Assembly: GCF_001545115.1 (NCBI RefSeq) | Contig: NZ_FCNU01000007.1 | Coordinates: 310,001 to 374,000 of the forward strand | Direction: 5' to 3' | Length of the DNA stretch: 64,000 nt | Source: Candidatus Protochlamydia phocaeensis | Lineage (GTDB): Bacteria > Chlamydiota > Chlamydiia > Chlamydiales > Parachlamydiaceae | Shown: piece by piece, positions 34,213 through 43,005 of the stretch | Layout of the letters: each line of letters begins with the position of its first letter | How positions within the stretch are numbered: position 1 is the first letter of the stretch | Notes under the pieces: model-generated | Database searches by the model: none | Seen by the model: only the letters and a program-made list of their open reading frames with translations | What the model was told of the DNA's origin: nothing | Made by a program: the position numbers and the translations under genes

Positions 34213-35493
34213 TCACTCTACTGCTTTTAAGGGAAGTTTAATCATAAAGGTTGTGCCTTTGCCAATTTCTGATTGGACTTCAATCCATCCCTGATGGGCT
34301 TGAATGACTTTATGGACTTCGGCCAGTCCTAGTCCGGTCCCTCCTTCTTTAGTTGTAAAAAAAGGAGAAAAAATTTTAGGAAGGTCATCTTTTGGAATGC
34401 CAATTCCTGTGTCTTGGATCAAAATTAAGCCATAATCCTTCTCTTGATCGACCGTGACAGATAGCTTTCCCCCTTCCGGCATAGCTTGAATGGCATTAAC
34501 AAATAGGTTTAAAAGCGCCGATTTAAAGAGGTCCGGATCGATAGGAAGAACTAAATGGGGAACTTTTTTGTTAAACTCAAAGAATAAACGCTCATTCCAC
34601 GCTTGATCGGCCTGTAAAAGCGGACGCATTTCTTCAAGATATCCAATGATATCTATCAACTCGAAATGGGGATGAAAAGGACGGGTATAATTAAGAATGT
34701 TTGAAACAAAATGATTGAGGCTGTCTGTGCCTTCCATAATATAAGTGGCCATCTGCTGTAAATCCGGACGATCTCTTAAATCTTGGTGCAGCAAAGTCGC
34801 AAACCCTTTTATTCCTCCTAGCGGATTGCGGATTTCATGAGCCAAATGTGCGGCCATTTCTCCCAATTCCTTTAAACGATCATGGCGATTGGCAATTTGC
34901 TGAAGACGGCGCACCTCTGTAATGTTGCGGATCAAGACAAGCAATCCTTGTATAGGAGACTCGGTCGGTTGACGGTAGTCTAAAGGATAAGACTGGCTTC
35001 CCAGCGCCACAAAAGTCGCTTCGACTTCCAATTCTTTTTTTTCCCCCTCCTTAGTTGTCCAAGAGACAAAAGAGACCTTGGGGCAGAAATTAGAATGAAG
35101 GGCTTCTTTTAATGAAAATCCCAAAAAGGGATCGCTGAAAAAATCGCAAAAGGGATGGAAGAGCAGCTCTTTTCGCGGAATCCCCAGCAACGATTCTGCT
35201 GCCGCATTATAAGTCGTCACCACGCCATTGGCATCTATAAATAAAATTCCCTGTGAAATATGTTGTAAGATCGCTTCCAAGTAATGCGTGACAAAGTCCA
35301 GCTCGGCCAATTTTCCCGCCAAACGCATATGCGATTCTTGCAGACTGCGCTGGATGCCCTTAAATTGTTCCTGCAAGCTGCCATAAGCAAGCTCTAAGCG
35401 TTCGGTTTCTAATGAAAATTGCTTAAAGGCCTGCGTCAGCACAATCCCTTGTTCGCTGCCTTCTTCTGGTCTGAGAGTTTGAGAATTAGTCAT
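34213..35493 (-). CDS. ctcB: Sensor histidine kinase CtcB (AtoS-like)
   Basis: Cytoplasmic partner of CtcC. 426 residues without a transmembrane segment: an N-terminal helical/coiled-coil region (about 10-65), a PAS domain (about 75-195, ISQGILFIDANGVVTTYNAAAESLLG then FHPFCDFF), a HisKA domain with the phospho-accepting His in MAAHLAHEIRNPLGGIKG (about 210-226), and a GHKL ATPase domain with FVNAIQAMPEGG (N box), IQDTGIGIPKDDLPKIFSPFFTTK (G1/F box) and GGTGLGLAEVHKVI (G2). The PAS domain should sense an intracellular signal that is still unknown. The gene is first in the operon and divergent from rpsD. Homologues control a sigma-54 regulon linked to outer-membrane and secretion genes in C. 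trachomatis (from memory). Confidence 0.94.
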   Translation of the reverse strand: MTNSQTLRPEEGSEQGIVLTQAFKQFSLETERLELAYGSLQEQFKGIQRSLQESHMRLAGKLAELDFVTHYLEAILQHISQGILFIDANGVVTTYNAAAESLLGIPRKELLFHPFCDFFSDPFLGFSLKEALHSNFCPKVSFVSWTTKEGEKKELEVEATFVALGSQSYPLDYRQPTESPIQGLLVLIRNITEVRRLQQIANRHDRLKELGEMAAHLAHEIRNPLGGIKGFATLLHQDLRDRPDLQQMATYIMEGTDSLNHFVSNILNYTRPFHPHFELIDIIGYLEEMRPLLQADQAWNERLFFEFNKKVPHLVLPIDPDLFKSALLNLFVNAIQAMPEGGKLSVTVDQEKDYGLILIQDTGIGIPKDDLPKIFSPFFTTKEGGTGLGLAEVHKVIQAHQGWIEVQSEIGKGTTFMIKLPLKAVE

Positions 35494-35587
35494 AGCTTTT
35501 AAAGAGAGTTCATACTATTTTTATTTTACTTGAAAGTTGAGAATAAAATAAACATTCGAAAAAAATCAGGAAAAAATTCAATATTCA

Positions 35588-35617
35588 TTGCAAAAAAATC
35601 GATTCTTTTGTCATAAT
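35588..35617 (+). promoter_or_regulatory. Candidate promoter of rpsD
   Basis: TTGCAA at 35,588-35,593 and CATAAT at 35,612-35,617 are separated by 18 bases. The rpsD start codon lies about 55 bases downstream, after TAGGAG. Confidence 0.5.
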
Positions 35618-35672
35618 TCGCACTTGCGATCAATTAAATCATCGATCGCACTCGAAATCGTTAGGAGATAAA

Positions 35673-36293
35673 ATGGCTCGTTATACAGGTAATAAAAATC
35701 GCATTGCCCGCCGATATGGTGTAAATATATTTGGGCGTGCGCGAAATCCTCTACTGCATAAGCCAAATCCACCAGGTGTGCATGGTGCTCGTCGACGTAA
35801 GAAGTCTGACTATGGCCTTCAGCTAGAAGAAAAACAAAAGCTTAAAGCAATCTATGGAATGCTAAGCGAAAAGCAGCTAGTTGCTTATTATAAAAAAGCA
35901 CTTCGCTTAGAAGGCAATACAGCTAATCACTTTGTTGAAATGCTCGAATGCCGTTTAGATAACATCGTTTATCGTTTAAAGTTTGCTAGCACAATCTTTG
36001 CTGCTCAGCAGCTCGTTTCTCATGGACATATCCTCGTCGATGGCCAAAAAGTCGATCGCCGTTCTTTCCAAGTGAAGCCTGGTATGGTGATTTCTATTAA
36101 AGAGAAATCTCGCAAGATTAAAATTATTGGCGAATCGATGGACAGTCCTTCTCGCTCCGTTCCTGAATATTTATCTTTCGATAAAGATCATTTTTCTGGA
36201 CAACTTTTAGCGAGACCAATGTTCGAGCAGATGCCTTGGCCGATTGAAATTAGTCTTCCTGTTGTTTGCGATTTCTTGGCTCATACGACCTAA
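35673..36293 (+). CDS. rpsD: 30S ribosomal protein S4
   Basis: Primary 16S rRNA-binding protein of the small subunit, also acting in translational fidelity. The 206-residue protein starts [21 protein letters not shown], has the [30 protein letters not shown] core, and an S4 RNA-binding domain with [39 protein letters not shown]. It is the zinc-free (C-) form: the four N-terminal zinc Cys residues are absent. AGGAG precedes the ATG. A strong terminator follows, so it is a single-gene unit, unlike the alpha operon of many bacteria. Confidence 0.97.
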   Translation: MARYTGNKNRIARRYGVNIFGRARNPLLHKPNPPGVHGARRRKKSDYGLQLEEKQKLKAIYGMLSEKQLVAYYKKALRLEGNTANHFVEMLECRLDNIVYRLKFASTIFAAQQLVSHGHILVDGQKVDRRSFQVKPGMVISIKEKSRKIKIIGESMDSPSRSVPEYLSFDKDHFSGQLLARPMFEQMPWPIEISLPVVCDFLAHTT

Positions 36294-36332
36294 GAAATGA
36301 TTTAAACAACCCATCATCTCCTTTGTTTTAAG

Positions 36333-36362
36333 GCGATTGCTTTCGAGCAATCGTCTTTTATT
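36333..36362 (+). terminator. Rho-independent terminator after rpsD
   Basis: CGATTGCT (36,334-36,341) and AGCAATCG (36,346-36,353) form a perfect stem around a TTCG tetraloop, followed by TCTTTTATTT. Confidence 0.88.
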
Positions 36363-36437
36363 TCTTCTTGATTGAGGCTATTTGATTTAATCATTAATTA
36401 AATGGACGCAATCTAACTCTCTAAGCTGCATTCACAC

Positions 36438-36659
36438 GTGAAGACGATTCCTAAAAAAATTTTCATTTTTCTAATTAAAATTTACCAGCTTACAATTAGC
36501 CCCTTACTAGGACTCACTTGCCGTTTCTATCCATCCTGTTCCCATTACATGATCGAAGCCTTGCAAAAACATGGAATTTTTAAAGGAGCTTGGTTAGGTT
36601 TAAAGCGGATTGCCCGTTGCCATCCATGGAATCCTGGCGGACACGATCCCGTGCCTTGA
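36438..36659 (+). CDS. yidD: Membrane protein insertion efficiency factor YidD
   Basis: Small membrane-associated protein that assists YidC-dependent insertion. The 73 residues show the family signature: [35 protein letters not shown] and [20 protein letters not shown], with the conserved Cys residues. The ORF starts with GTG at 36,438; no clear ribosome binding site is visible and no better start exists downstream within the conserved part. rnpA, rpmH and yidC, its usual neighbours, are not present. Confidence 0.92.
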   Translation: MKTIPKKIFIFLIKIYQLTISPLLGLTCRFYPSCSHYMIEALQKHGIFKGAWLGLKRIARCHPWNPGGHDPVP

Positions 36660-36673
36660 CAATTCGGATTTTG

Positions 36674-36779
36674 ATAAGCGCATATCGTCGAATTTCTAAT
36701 CGCCTAGATTCGAATTCTTTTCCCTAAGAGGAAAATAATCTCAAATATAGGTTATTATGGATTTTAACATCTCCTCTTA
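36674..36779. repeat. Dispersed repeat family 1, copy H
   Basis: AATTTCTAATCGCCTAGATT then CGAATTCTTTTCCCTAAGAG is the family's inner left segment, and ATTTTAACATCTCCTCTTA is the right terminus. The first bases of the left terminus are lost. It lies between yidD and the glycosyltransferase. Confidence 0.65.
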
Positions 36780-36877
36780 GCACGTCAAGAGCCAAAAATA
36801 AATAAAGATTTTCGACATAGGCTTGCGAAGCTTTTTTGGCGATAAGAAACGCGAATTGTTTGAGATGAGCTTTAACA

Positions 36878-38032
36878 ATGAACAAAGAGAAAAATCCCTT
36901 GATTTACGCTTCCGCTCCACTCATTAGTGTGGTTATTCCCGCTTATAATCAAGCTCCCTTTTTACCTGCCGCACTCGATAGCGTCCTCGCTCAAACCTAC
37001 ACTTTGCTGGATGTCATTGTGATTGATGACGGCTCAACAGATGAAACCGCAGCTATTTGCCAACAATTCTCTAGAAAGGATCCCCGTATTCGCTGGTTAG
37101 CGCAGCCCAACCAAGGCCCCTCAGCTGCTCGCAACCGAGGCATAGCCCTTGCCAAAGGAGAATATATCTGCTTATTGGATGGAGACGATGTGATGGATTC
37201 CCGGCGGATCGCTTATCAATATGCAGTTTTTAAAGACAATCCGCAAGTAGATATCGTCTTCACAGCCTTGCGCATCATCGATATCGACGGACACTTTTTA
37301 GGAGAAATGCATAGCTTGGATTATCCACCCGAAAATTTTCTAGCTCACATGTTTTTTCGAAATGCTATTCCAGGGCCTAGCACCATTATGGCCAAACGGG
37401 CCTGCTTGATCACCCATCCTTACCATGAACAATTCAAACATGCTGAGGATTATGAATTGATGATGCGCTTGGCCCACCTCTACCGCTTTAAATATTTAGA
37501 TATTCCTTTAACCAGCTATCGTCGGCATAAAGAGAATTTATCCAACGATTTAGCGGCTCATCGCCAAGCAGAATTGAAGGTCTTGCGGCAATACTCCCCT
37601 TCACATATTGATGCGGTCATTGAACGTGCAAATCTAAGTCCGCCAGAGAAAAAGTTGCTCAAAGGGAAAATTTTTTTTAATCGCGAGAATTTCAAAGAAT
37701 CCTTAGAAATCTTTCAAAGCTTAGATATTCCCCTTGCCCATTTCTACGCTGGCAATTGCTACATTAAACTCAATCAATTCGACCAAGCTTTACGTGAGTA
37801 TGTCTTTTCTCTCCAACAAGATCCTTCTAATGCCGCTTGTCAAAATAATTTAGGGGTAGTCTACGCTTACCAAAGCGATAACGAGCTGGCTAAAGCCTCT
37901 TTTGAAAAAGCTCTGAACTTAAAACCCGGCTATCTGGATGCTCAGCATAACCTTTCCCATTCATCCAGCCCACCTTCTTTACGCTTTACTTGGCGAGAGC
38001 TGCGCCAAGATCTTCTCCCTTATCAACCTTGA
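36878..38032 (+). CDS. Family 2 glycosyltransferase fused to TPR repeats
   Basis: 384 residues. Residues about 14-240 are a GT2 (GT-A fold) domain: PLISVVIPAYNQAPFLPAAL, VIVIDDGSTDET, NQGPSAARNRGIALAKGEYICLLDGDDVMD with the DxD-type metal site, and EDYELMMRLAHLYRFKYLD with the presumed catalytic base. Residues about 265-365 form two to three tetratricopeptide repeats (AHFYAGNCYIKLNQFDQALREYVFSLQ, AACQNNLGVVYAYQSDNELAKASFEKALNLKPG). The fusion suggests the enzyme binds a protein partner or acceptor. No sugar can be assigned. It stands alone between the yidD and methyltransferase units. No strong ribosome binding site is seen, only GAGATG-like sequence. Confidence 0.88.
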   Translation: MNKEKNPLIYASAPLISVVIPAYNQAPFLPAALDSVLAQTYTLLDVIVIDDGSTDETAAICQQFSRKDPRIRWLAQPNQGPSAARNRGIALAKGEYICLLDGDDVMDSRRIAYQYAVFKDNPQVDIVFTALRIIDIDGHFLGEMHSLDYPPENFLAHMFFRNAIPGPSTIMAKRACLITHPYHEQFKHAEDYELMMRLAHLYRFKYLDIPLTSYRRHKENLSNDLAAHRQAELKVLRQYSPSHIDAVIERANLSPPEKKLLKGKIFFNRENFKESLEIFQSLDIPLAHFYAGNCYIKLNQFDQALREYVFSLQQDPSNAACQNNLGVVYAYQSDNELAKASFEKALNLKPGYLDAQHNLSHSSSPPSLRFTWRELRQDLLPYQP

Positions 38033-38617
38033 TAACACAAATACAGACCAAGCCTCTCGCCGCATTCCCCATAGATTCATTTCTTAGGGATTGTAGATTC
38101 GACGACTGTTTATCATAACCGGTGTTTGAATTTTTTTTCCCTTTGGACTGACATAAAAGCTCTTGCCATTTTTTCATTTCCAAGGCTTTGACGCAGTCAA
38201 AAAAGCAAAAAAACTCAGGTTAATAGGTCATTCCTCTATTAAAATGACTAGTTATTTTTTTAAATTATTTTACAATTCCCATTTGATATAGGTTTTACTC
38301 AAACAATTTTAATTTAAAATGAAAATTTACAATAATAAATAAAACCAGCACATTTAAATATAAAAAATTAATTGGAAATTTAATCTATTAATTTTATGAT
38401 AAAATTTAAATAAATAATGTGGAAAAGCCGGAACTTACTTTTTTTAATTCTTGCGTGCTTTTTGCCAGATATCTATCTAAATTTTAATTAATTCCTTTAT
38501 TATAAGGCGGAAATGGAAAAAAAAGGATGAGCAAAGGACAAAAAATGACAGCTAATCCTTTAATCGCTATTATTCAAGCATTATTTATCTCGCCATTTCG
38601 TCTGACAAACCAAAGTC
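38033..38617. other. Gene-free, AT-rich region with a family-2 repeat
   Basis: 585 bases. A family-2 inverted-repeat element lies at 38,125-38,219, and AT-rich sequence follows to about 38,520. An ORF at 38,527-38,688, with AAGG before its ATG, encodes about 53 residues (MSKGQKMTANPLIAIIQALF...). It overlaps the start of the methyltransferase gene in another frame. It might be a leader peptide or nothing. Confidence 0.5.
38125..38219. repeat. Dispersed repeat family 2, copy A
   Basis: Left end TTTGAATTTTTTTTCCCTTT then GGACTGACATAAAAGC. The right end, on the minus strand, is CCTGAGTTTTTTTGCTTTTT then TGACTGCGTCAAAGCC. The two halves are imperfect inverted copies. The same ends recur at 40,983-41,129. 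Confidence 0.6.
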
Positions 38618-39493
38618 GTGTATATGTATATGTTTATTTTCGTATTTGCTTGCTCTTTATGTTGTATGCTAGAAGCGACAAACAATAAAGATGAACCTCT
38701 TTCCAATCAGGTGTGGTCCCAATTTGGCCCTCTTCGGCATGCTTATGTGGCAGGACGCAAAGAAAAGCCGCAAGAAGTATTTAATATTTTAAGATCATAC
38801 GTCAGTTTGGATGCCCGAATTTTGGACTTAGGGGCAGGAACTGGAATTTCAACCAGGCAATTATTCAAGAATGGATTTAAGCATGTCATTGGCGTAGATC
38901 GCGACTTTTTAATGTTAGAAGAAGCGCGAGCGGCCAATACGAAGCCTTTTTCCATCAAATATCTTCAAGGAGATGTGGGCCAGGGGCTTCCCTTTCCCGA
39001 TGCAGAATTTGATGTCGTTACCGCTTTTTCCGCTTTTCATTGGTTTGCCAACCCCTCCTCCATTCATGAAGTCAAGCGTCTTTTAAAACCCGGCGGCTAT
39101 TATTTTATCGTTGGAGCAAATAGATATTCAAAAGAACAAAAGCCCGACAATCCACTAAGTTCTGGAATCAAAAAAATTATCGAAGAGGCTATTGGGCAAA
39201 AATTACCTAAAAAGAACGTCGATTCTTTACAAGATTTAGAAAGTCAGGGATTTAAAATTATCCTTAATGCCCGCATTCCCTATATCCACCAATATACGAA
39301 AGAAGAATATCTCGAATCCATTCAATCTCATAGCTATTGGAATTTTATCCGCAATGTCCCTCCTCAGGTACAGCAAAAAGTGCTGAGAAAGATCGAACGA
39401 TTTGTCAATAGCTTTGTAGATGAAAACGGCCATATTCAGCAAGAGGGAATAGTTGTCGTTATTCTAGCCCAAAGCCCGGAATCATCCGATTAA
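38618..39493 (+). CDS. SAM-dependent methyltransferase with N-terminal hydrophobic leader
   Basis: 291 residues, class I methyltransferase of the Methyltransf_11 type: ARILDLGAGTGISTRQLF (motif I, about 66-83), VIGVDRDFLMLEEA (motif II, acidic ribose-binding), LQGDVGQGLPFPDAEFDVVTAFSAFHWF (motifs III-IV), and EVKRLLKPGGYYFIVGAN (motif post-I). The first 20 residues (MYMYMFIFVFACSLCCML) are hydrophobic and could be a signal peptide or membrane anchor, unusual for a SAM enzyme. The start has no ribosome binding site and lies in a small GTATAT repeat, so the true N-terminus is uncertain. The substrate is unknown; related proteins methylate small molecules or quinone precursors. Confidence 0.82.
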   Translation: MYMYMFIFVFACSLCCMLEATNNKDEPLSNQVWSQFGPLRHAYVAGRKEKPQEVFNILRSYVSLDARILDLGAGTGISTRQLFKNGFKHVIGVDRDFLMLEEARAANTKPFSIKYLQGDVGQGLPFPDAEFDVVTAFSAFHWFANPSSIHEVKRLLKPGGYYFIVGANRYSKEQKPDNPLSSGIKKIIEEAIGQKLPKKNVDSLQDLESQGFKIILNARIPYIHQYTKEEYLESIQSHSYWNFIRNVPPQVQQKVLRKIERFVNSFVDENGHIQQEGIVVVILAQSPESSD

Positions 39494-39503
39494 TTTAAAA
39501 AAA

Positions 39504-39538
39504 TGAATAGCCATCGGTAGTTTTAGGACGGCTTCTTA
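39504..39538. repeat. Dispersed repeat family 1, partial copy K beside the LysM gene stop
   Basis: On the minus strand, TAAGAAGCCGTCCTAAAACT then ACCGATGGC resembles the end TAAGAGGTTGTTCTAAAATT then GCTAATGACC of copy G. It starts two bases beyond the TAA stop of the LysM-domain gene. Confidence 0.45.
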
Positions 39539-39540
39539 GC

Positions 39541-40941
39541 TTAAGGAATTTTTAGAACCATTCCAGGTTTAATGGCGTCAGATTGAAGCTGATTGCCCTC
39601 CTTTAAAGCGTTCACGTCCACTTTAAACTTTTGGGAAATTTTCCAAAGAGAATCGCCTTTTTGAACTGTATAAGTACGAGTAGAGGAGATCGGCTGAGGA
39701 GGAGGGGCGGCTTTTTTAGCCGTGCGGGGCTTATTTGCCAACGGATCGTTTGAAAGGGCATCTTTAGCGGCAAGAGTTTTAGGTAAACTTATGGGGGCCT
39801 TCTCATTTATAGGTAAGGGACGCATAGGTGAAAGAGTTAGGGCAGGTGGCGGAGCAGTTAAAGGTAAAGAGGGAGAAGGAGATAATTTGACTTCGGACAA
39901 CTTTTCGGGAGAAAAGCGTGCCAAAGCCATCTGGTAGTTCCATTCCTTGGGGGTTTGTTCGCCAGCAAATTCATATAGGCGCAAAGACGCTTGGCGCCAA
40001 ACGCCTGTACTGCGCGGACTTATCAGCATTTCTTTAGCAAAGCGCTCGCTCTCAGGCGTTTTATCTAACAGCTGTAAAATGGCAGTGGCTTGGTTATCAT
40101 CCAATTTCTTTACAGCAAAGTCCCAGTCAGACTTAATCATCCATTCGGCTGCCGATTTGGCCCCCTCTTTAATATAATCTAACAAAAATTTTTGTCTTCT
40201 GGCATCTGAAAGGTCGTGAAGCTGACGCTGTTGATCGGCAAATTGTTTTAACAGATCCCACTTGCCTTCTATTAAAATCGTTAGAATCTTTTGCTTGCTA
40301 ATCGGTTGCTCGCTACGGCTGAATAAAAGCTCAACAGTCCAAAATTCAGGGGTAAGCATGAACGTTTCAACCAAATCGGGATCTAAATGCGCCTCCTTGC
40401 TTTGCCGCTGTAACATTAAAAATAATCCTTGGGCTGTCAGTGGCCAGCGTTCCGTTCTTGCAAAATGAATGAGTGCATCAAACTGTTTATCGCTTAAGCT
40501 CGGATAGACGGGCAGGTTGATCAGCTCGCCTGTGGCCGCATGCTTCCAGACTAGAAGCCTTTTTTGCTGAGGCTGATTATCTGGCGGAAGAGCGCGTTGA
40601 ATATCAAAGTAGTGAAAGGCGATCAAGCACGATAACGCTAAATCCCGTTCGGCATATCCATTTTCGACGAGTTGATTGCGTGTGAGGCGATTGACTAGAG
40701 AATAGAAAGGCAGCTTATAAAGCTGGGCAACAACTTCGGTGCACCCGCGATGGTCTGCTAAAGGCAACTGTTGCTGGCTATCGCTTGCGGGCCTAAGTTC
40801 GCAGTAAGGAGTCGGGGGCCTCTCGCGCATCATCCAATACGAAAGAAGTCCTAAAACACCCATATTGAGCGCACCGCTAATGAGAAGCGCTTGCGTCAGC
40901 CGTCGAATTTTTTTTAATAACAATGAAGGGTCGTTTGTCAT
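39541..40941 (-). CDS. Membrane-anchored protein with C-terminal LysM domain
   Basis: 466 residues from the ATG at 40,941 (a TTG seven codons upstream is possible). The N-terminus has one transmembrane segment (ALLISGALNMGVLGLLSYWMM, about 15-35), then a long helical periplasmic region (about 60-330) of unknown function. A Pro/Ala/Ser-rich linker (about 335-415) follows. The last 43 residues form a single LysM domain (TYTVQKGDSLWKISQKFKVD to GMVLKIP) that should bind peptidoglycan glycan. The layout suits a cell-envelope factor tethering membrane to the thin or septal chlamydial peptidoglycan. Its position next to pckG and mreB fits an envelope or division role, but that is inference. Confidence 0.82.
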   Translation of the reverse strand: MTNDPSLLLKKIRRLTQALLISGALNMGVLGLLSYWMMRERPPTPYCELRPASDSQQQLPLADHRGCTEVVAQLYKLPFYSLVNRLTRNQLVENGYAERDLALSCLIAFHYFDIQRALPPDNQPQQKRLLVWKHAATGELINLPVYPSLSDKQFDALIHFARTERWPLTAQGLFLMLQRQSKEAHLDPDLVETFMLTPEFWTVELLFSRSEQPISKQKILTILIEGKWDLLKQFADQQRQLHDLSDARRQKFLLDYIKEGAKSAAEWMIKSDWDFAVKKLDDNQATAILQLLDKTPESERFAKEMLISPRSTGVWRQASLRLYEFAGEQTPKEWNYQMALARFSPEKLSEVKLSPSPSLPLTAPPPALTLSPMRPLPINEKAPISLPKTLAAKDALSNDPLANKPRTAKKAAPPPQPISSTRTYTVQKGDSLWKISQKFKVDVNALKEGNQLQSDAIKPGMVLKIP

Positions 40942-40982
40942 AATTTGAGCATCTAGTCTCAATCAATTGAGATAAATCCATT

Positions 40983-41129
40983 TTTGAGTTTTGCCCTTTG
41001 GACTATATCAAAGCATCGGATATGGCAAATGACAGGCAGGCACGCATGGCAACTAGGGGCCGGCTTATCATTTTTTATCTGCGAGAGCTTTACGTCGGTT
41101 CAAAGGGCAGAAAAATCAAAACTCAGGTT
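40983..41129. repeat. Dispersed repeat family 2, copy B
   Basis: Left end TTTGAGTTTTGCCCTTTGG then ACTATATCAAAGC. The right end, on the minus strand, is CCTGAGTTTTGATTTTTCTG then CCCTTTGAACCGACGTAAAGC. About 147 bases with imperfect terminal inverted repeats, between the LysM gene and pckG. Confidence 0.6.
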
Positions 41130-41184
41130 AAAAGCAATCTAGCCGAAAGATAAAAATAGCGAAGTTCAATTCGACTGATTGCCT

Positions 41185-42963
41185 TTATTTTTTTAATCGT
41201 TCTTTTAAGTCATTCAGTTCCTGGCGCACGCCATCTGGCAATCTATCACCGAATAATGCATAATAATGTTCTAATTCTTCGCTTTCCTTCATCCACGCTT
41301 GATTATCTACGATTAGCAACTGCTGCATGTCTTGCGGCTTGATGTTAAGGCTTGTGGTATCAATTGCGCCTTCTGCAGGAAGAATGCCTATTGGAGTATG
41401 GACGGCATGCTCTTTTCCCGATGTGCGCTCAAAAATCCATTTAAGAACTCGGCTGTTTTCTCCGAATCCAGGCCATAGGTACTGGCCATCTGCCCCTTTT
41501 CGAAACCAATTGACGTAATAAATTCTTGGCAATTTGGACGCATCGCTTTTTTCTCCTATGGACAACCAATGGGCAAAATAATCGCCCATGTTATAACCAC
41601 AAAAAGGAAGCATGGCGAAAGGGTCATGGCGCAATTTTCCTACCTCGCCTGTTGCAGCAGCGGTTGTTTCCGATGAGATCATGGATCCCAAAAATGTTCC
41701 GTGCTGCCAACTAAAGGCCTCGTTTACAAGCGGAACGACGCTTGAACGTCTGCCGCCGAATAGAATAGCCGAAATGGGAACTCCTTTCGGATCTTCCCAA
41801 GAGGGATCAATGGCGGGGCATTGAGAAGCCGGTACTGTGAAGCGCGAATTGGGCTGCGCGGCCTTTTCACCGGACTGGGGATTCCATGAGTGGCCTAACC
41901 AGTTAATGGCGTGTGCAGGCGGGTTTTTTGTCATCCCTTCCCACCACACATCTTGATCGTCTGTTAAGGCGACATTGGTAAAGATGGCATTGCGCGTAAG
42001 CGTCAACATAGCATTAGGGTTGGAATCCATCGAAGTCCCGGGAGCCACGCCAAAAAAACCGGCCTCTGGATTGATTGCATAGAGACGGCCATCTGGGCCG
42101 AACTTCATCCAGGCTATATCATCTCCAACTGTCTCGACCTTCCAGCCAGGCAATGTCGGCCTGAGCATAGCTAAATTGGTTTTTCCGCAAGCGCTGGGAA
42201 AAGCGGCGGCTAAATATTTTTTCTCGCCGGCAGGATTGGTAATCCCCAAAATCAGCATATGCTCGGCCAACCATCCTTCATCTCTTGCCAAAACGGAGGC
42301 TATTCGCAAGGCAAAGCATTTTTTTCCTAGCAGGGCATTTCCCCCATATCCGCTTCCAAAAGACCAAATTTCGCGCGTCTCAGGAAAATGCACGATGTAT
42401 TTTTCTTTATTACATGGCCAAGAGACATCGGCTTGGTCGGGCAAAAGAGGCATGCCGACCGAATGCAGGCAGGGCACAAAGTCTTGAGACTGAAGAAGAT
42501 CCCATACCACTTTTCCCATGCGCGTCATGATGCGCATATTGCAGACCACATAAGGAGAATCCGTCAACTGAACGCCCAAACGTGAGATGGGAGATCCCAC
42601 GGGCCCCATGCTAAAGGGAATGACATAGAGCGTGCGCCCTCGCATACAGCCTGTAAATAATTTATTTAAAAGAGCTTTCATTTCCTGCGGATCGCGCCAG
42701 TTATTAGTCGGACCTGCCTCTTGGGGAGTCTTCGAGCAAATAAATGTGCAATCTTCAACACGGGCCACGTCTTGAGGGTCCGACCGGGACAAATAGCTAT
42801 TAGGCCTTTTATCTGGGTTTAGAGCAATAAAGGTCCCTTGCTCCACCATTTGCCGGCATAAATGCTGATATTCTAATTCCGATCCATCGCAATAGTGAAT
42901 ATTTTTAGGCTGGCAAAGAGCGGCAATTTCTTGAATCCACGCTTCTAACTGCGTATATTTCAT
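41185..42963 (-). CDS. pckG: Phosphoenolpyruvate carboxykinase (GTP)
   Basis: Interconverts oxaloacetate and phosphoenolpyruvate using GTP, linking the TCA cycle to gluconeogenesis. The 592-residue protein is the GTP-dependent type: [14 protein letters not shown] (PEP-binding Arg/Asn region), [37 protein letters not shown] (the hyper-reactive Cys and P-loop), [31 protein letters not shown], and [17 protein letters not shown]. It lies 42 bases downstream of mreB in the order SNF2-mreB-pckG, as in C. trachomatis CT708-CT710 (from memory). Confidence 0.97.
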   Translation of the reverse strand: MKYTQLEAWIQEIAALCQPKNIHYCDGSELEYQHLCRQMVEQGTFIALNPDKRPNSYLSRSDPQDVARVEDCTFICSKTPQEAGPTNNWRDPQEMKALLNKLFTGCMRGRTLYVIPFSMGPVGSPISRLGVQLTDSPYVVCNMRIMTRMGKVVWDLLQSQDFVPCLHSVGMPLLPDQADVSWPCNKEKYIVHFPETREIWSFGSGYGGNALLGKKCFALRIASVLARDEGWLAEHMLILGITNPAGEKKYLAAAFPSACGKTNLAMLRPTLPGWKVETVGDDIAWMKFGPDGRLYAINPEAGFFGVAPGTSMDSNPNAMLTLTRNAIFTNVALTDDQDVWWEGMTKNPPAHAINWLGHSWNPQSGEKAAQPNSRFTVPASQCPAIDPSWEDPKGVPISAILFGGRRSSVVPLVNEAFSWQHGTFLGSMISSETTAAATGEVGKLRHDPFAMLPFCGYNMGDYFAHWLSIGEKSDASKLPRIYYVNWFRKGADGQYLWPGFGENSRVLKWIFERTSGKEHAVHTPIGILPAEGAIDTTSLNIKPQDMQQLLIVDNQAWMKESEELEHYYALFGDRLPDGVRQELNDLKERLKK

Positions 42964-43005
42964 ACAACCTCTTTGTTTATGTGCTCTGAATCGGACCTTT
43001 TAAAC

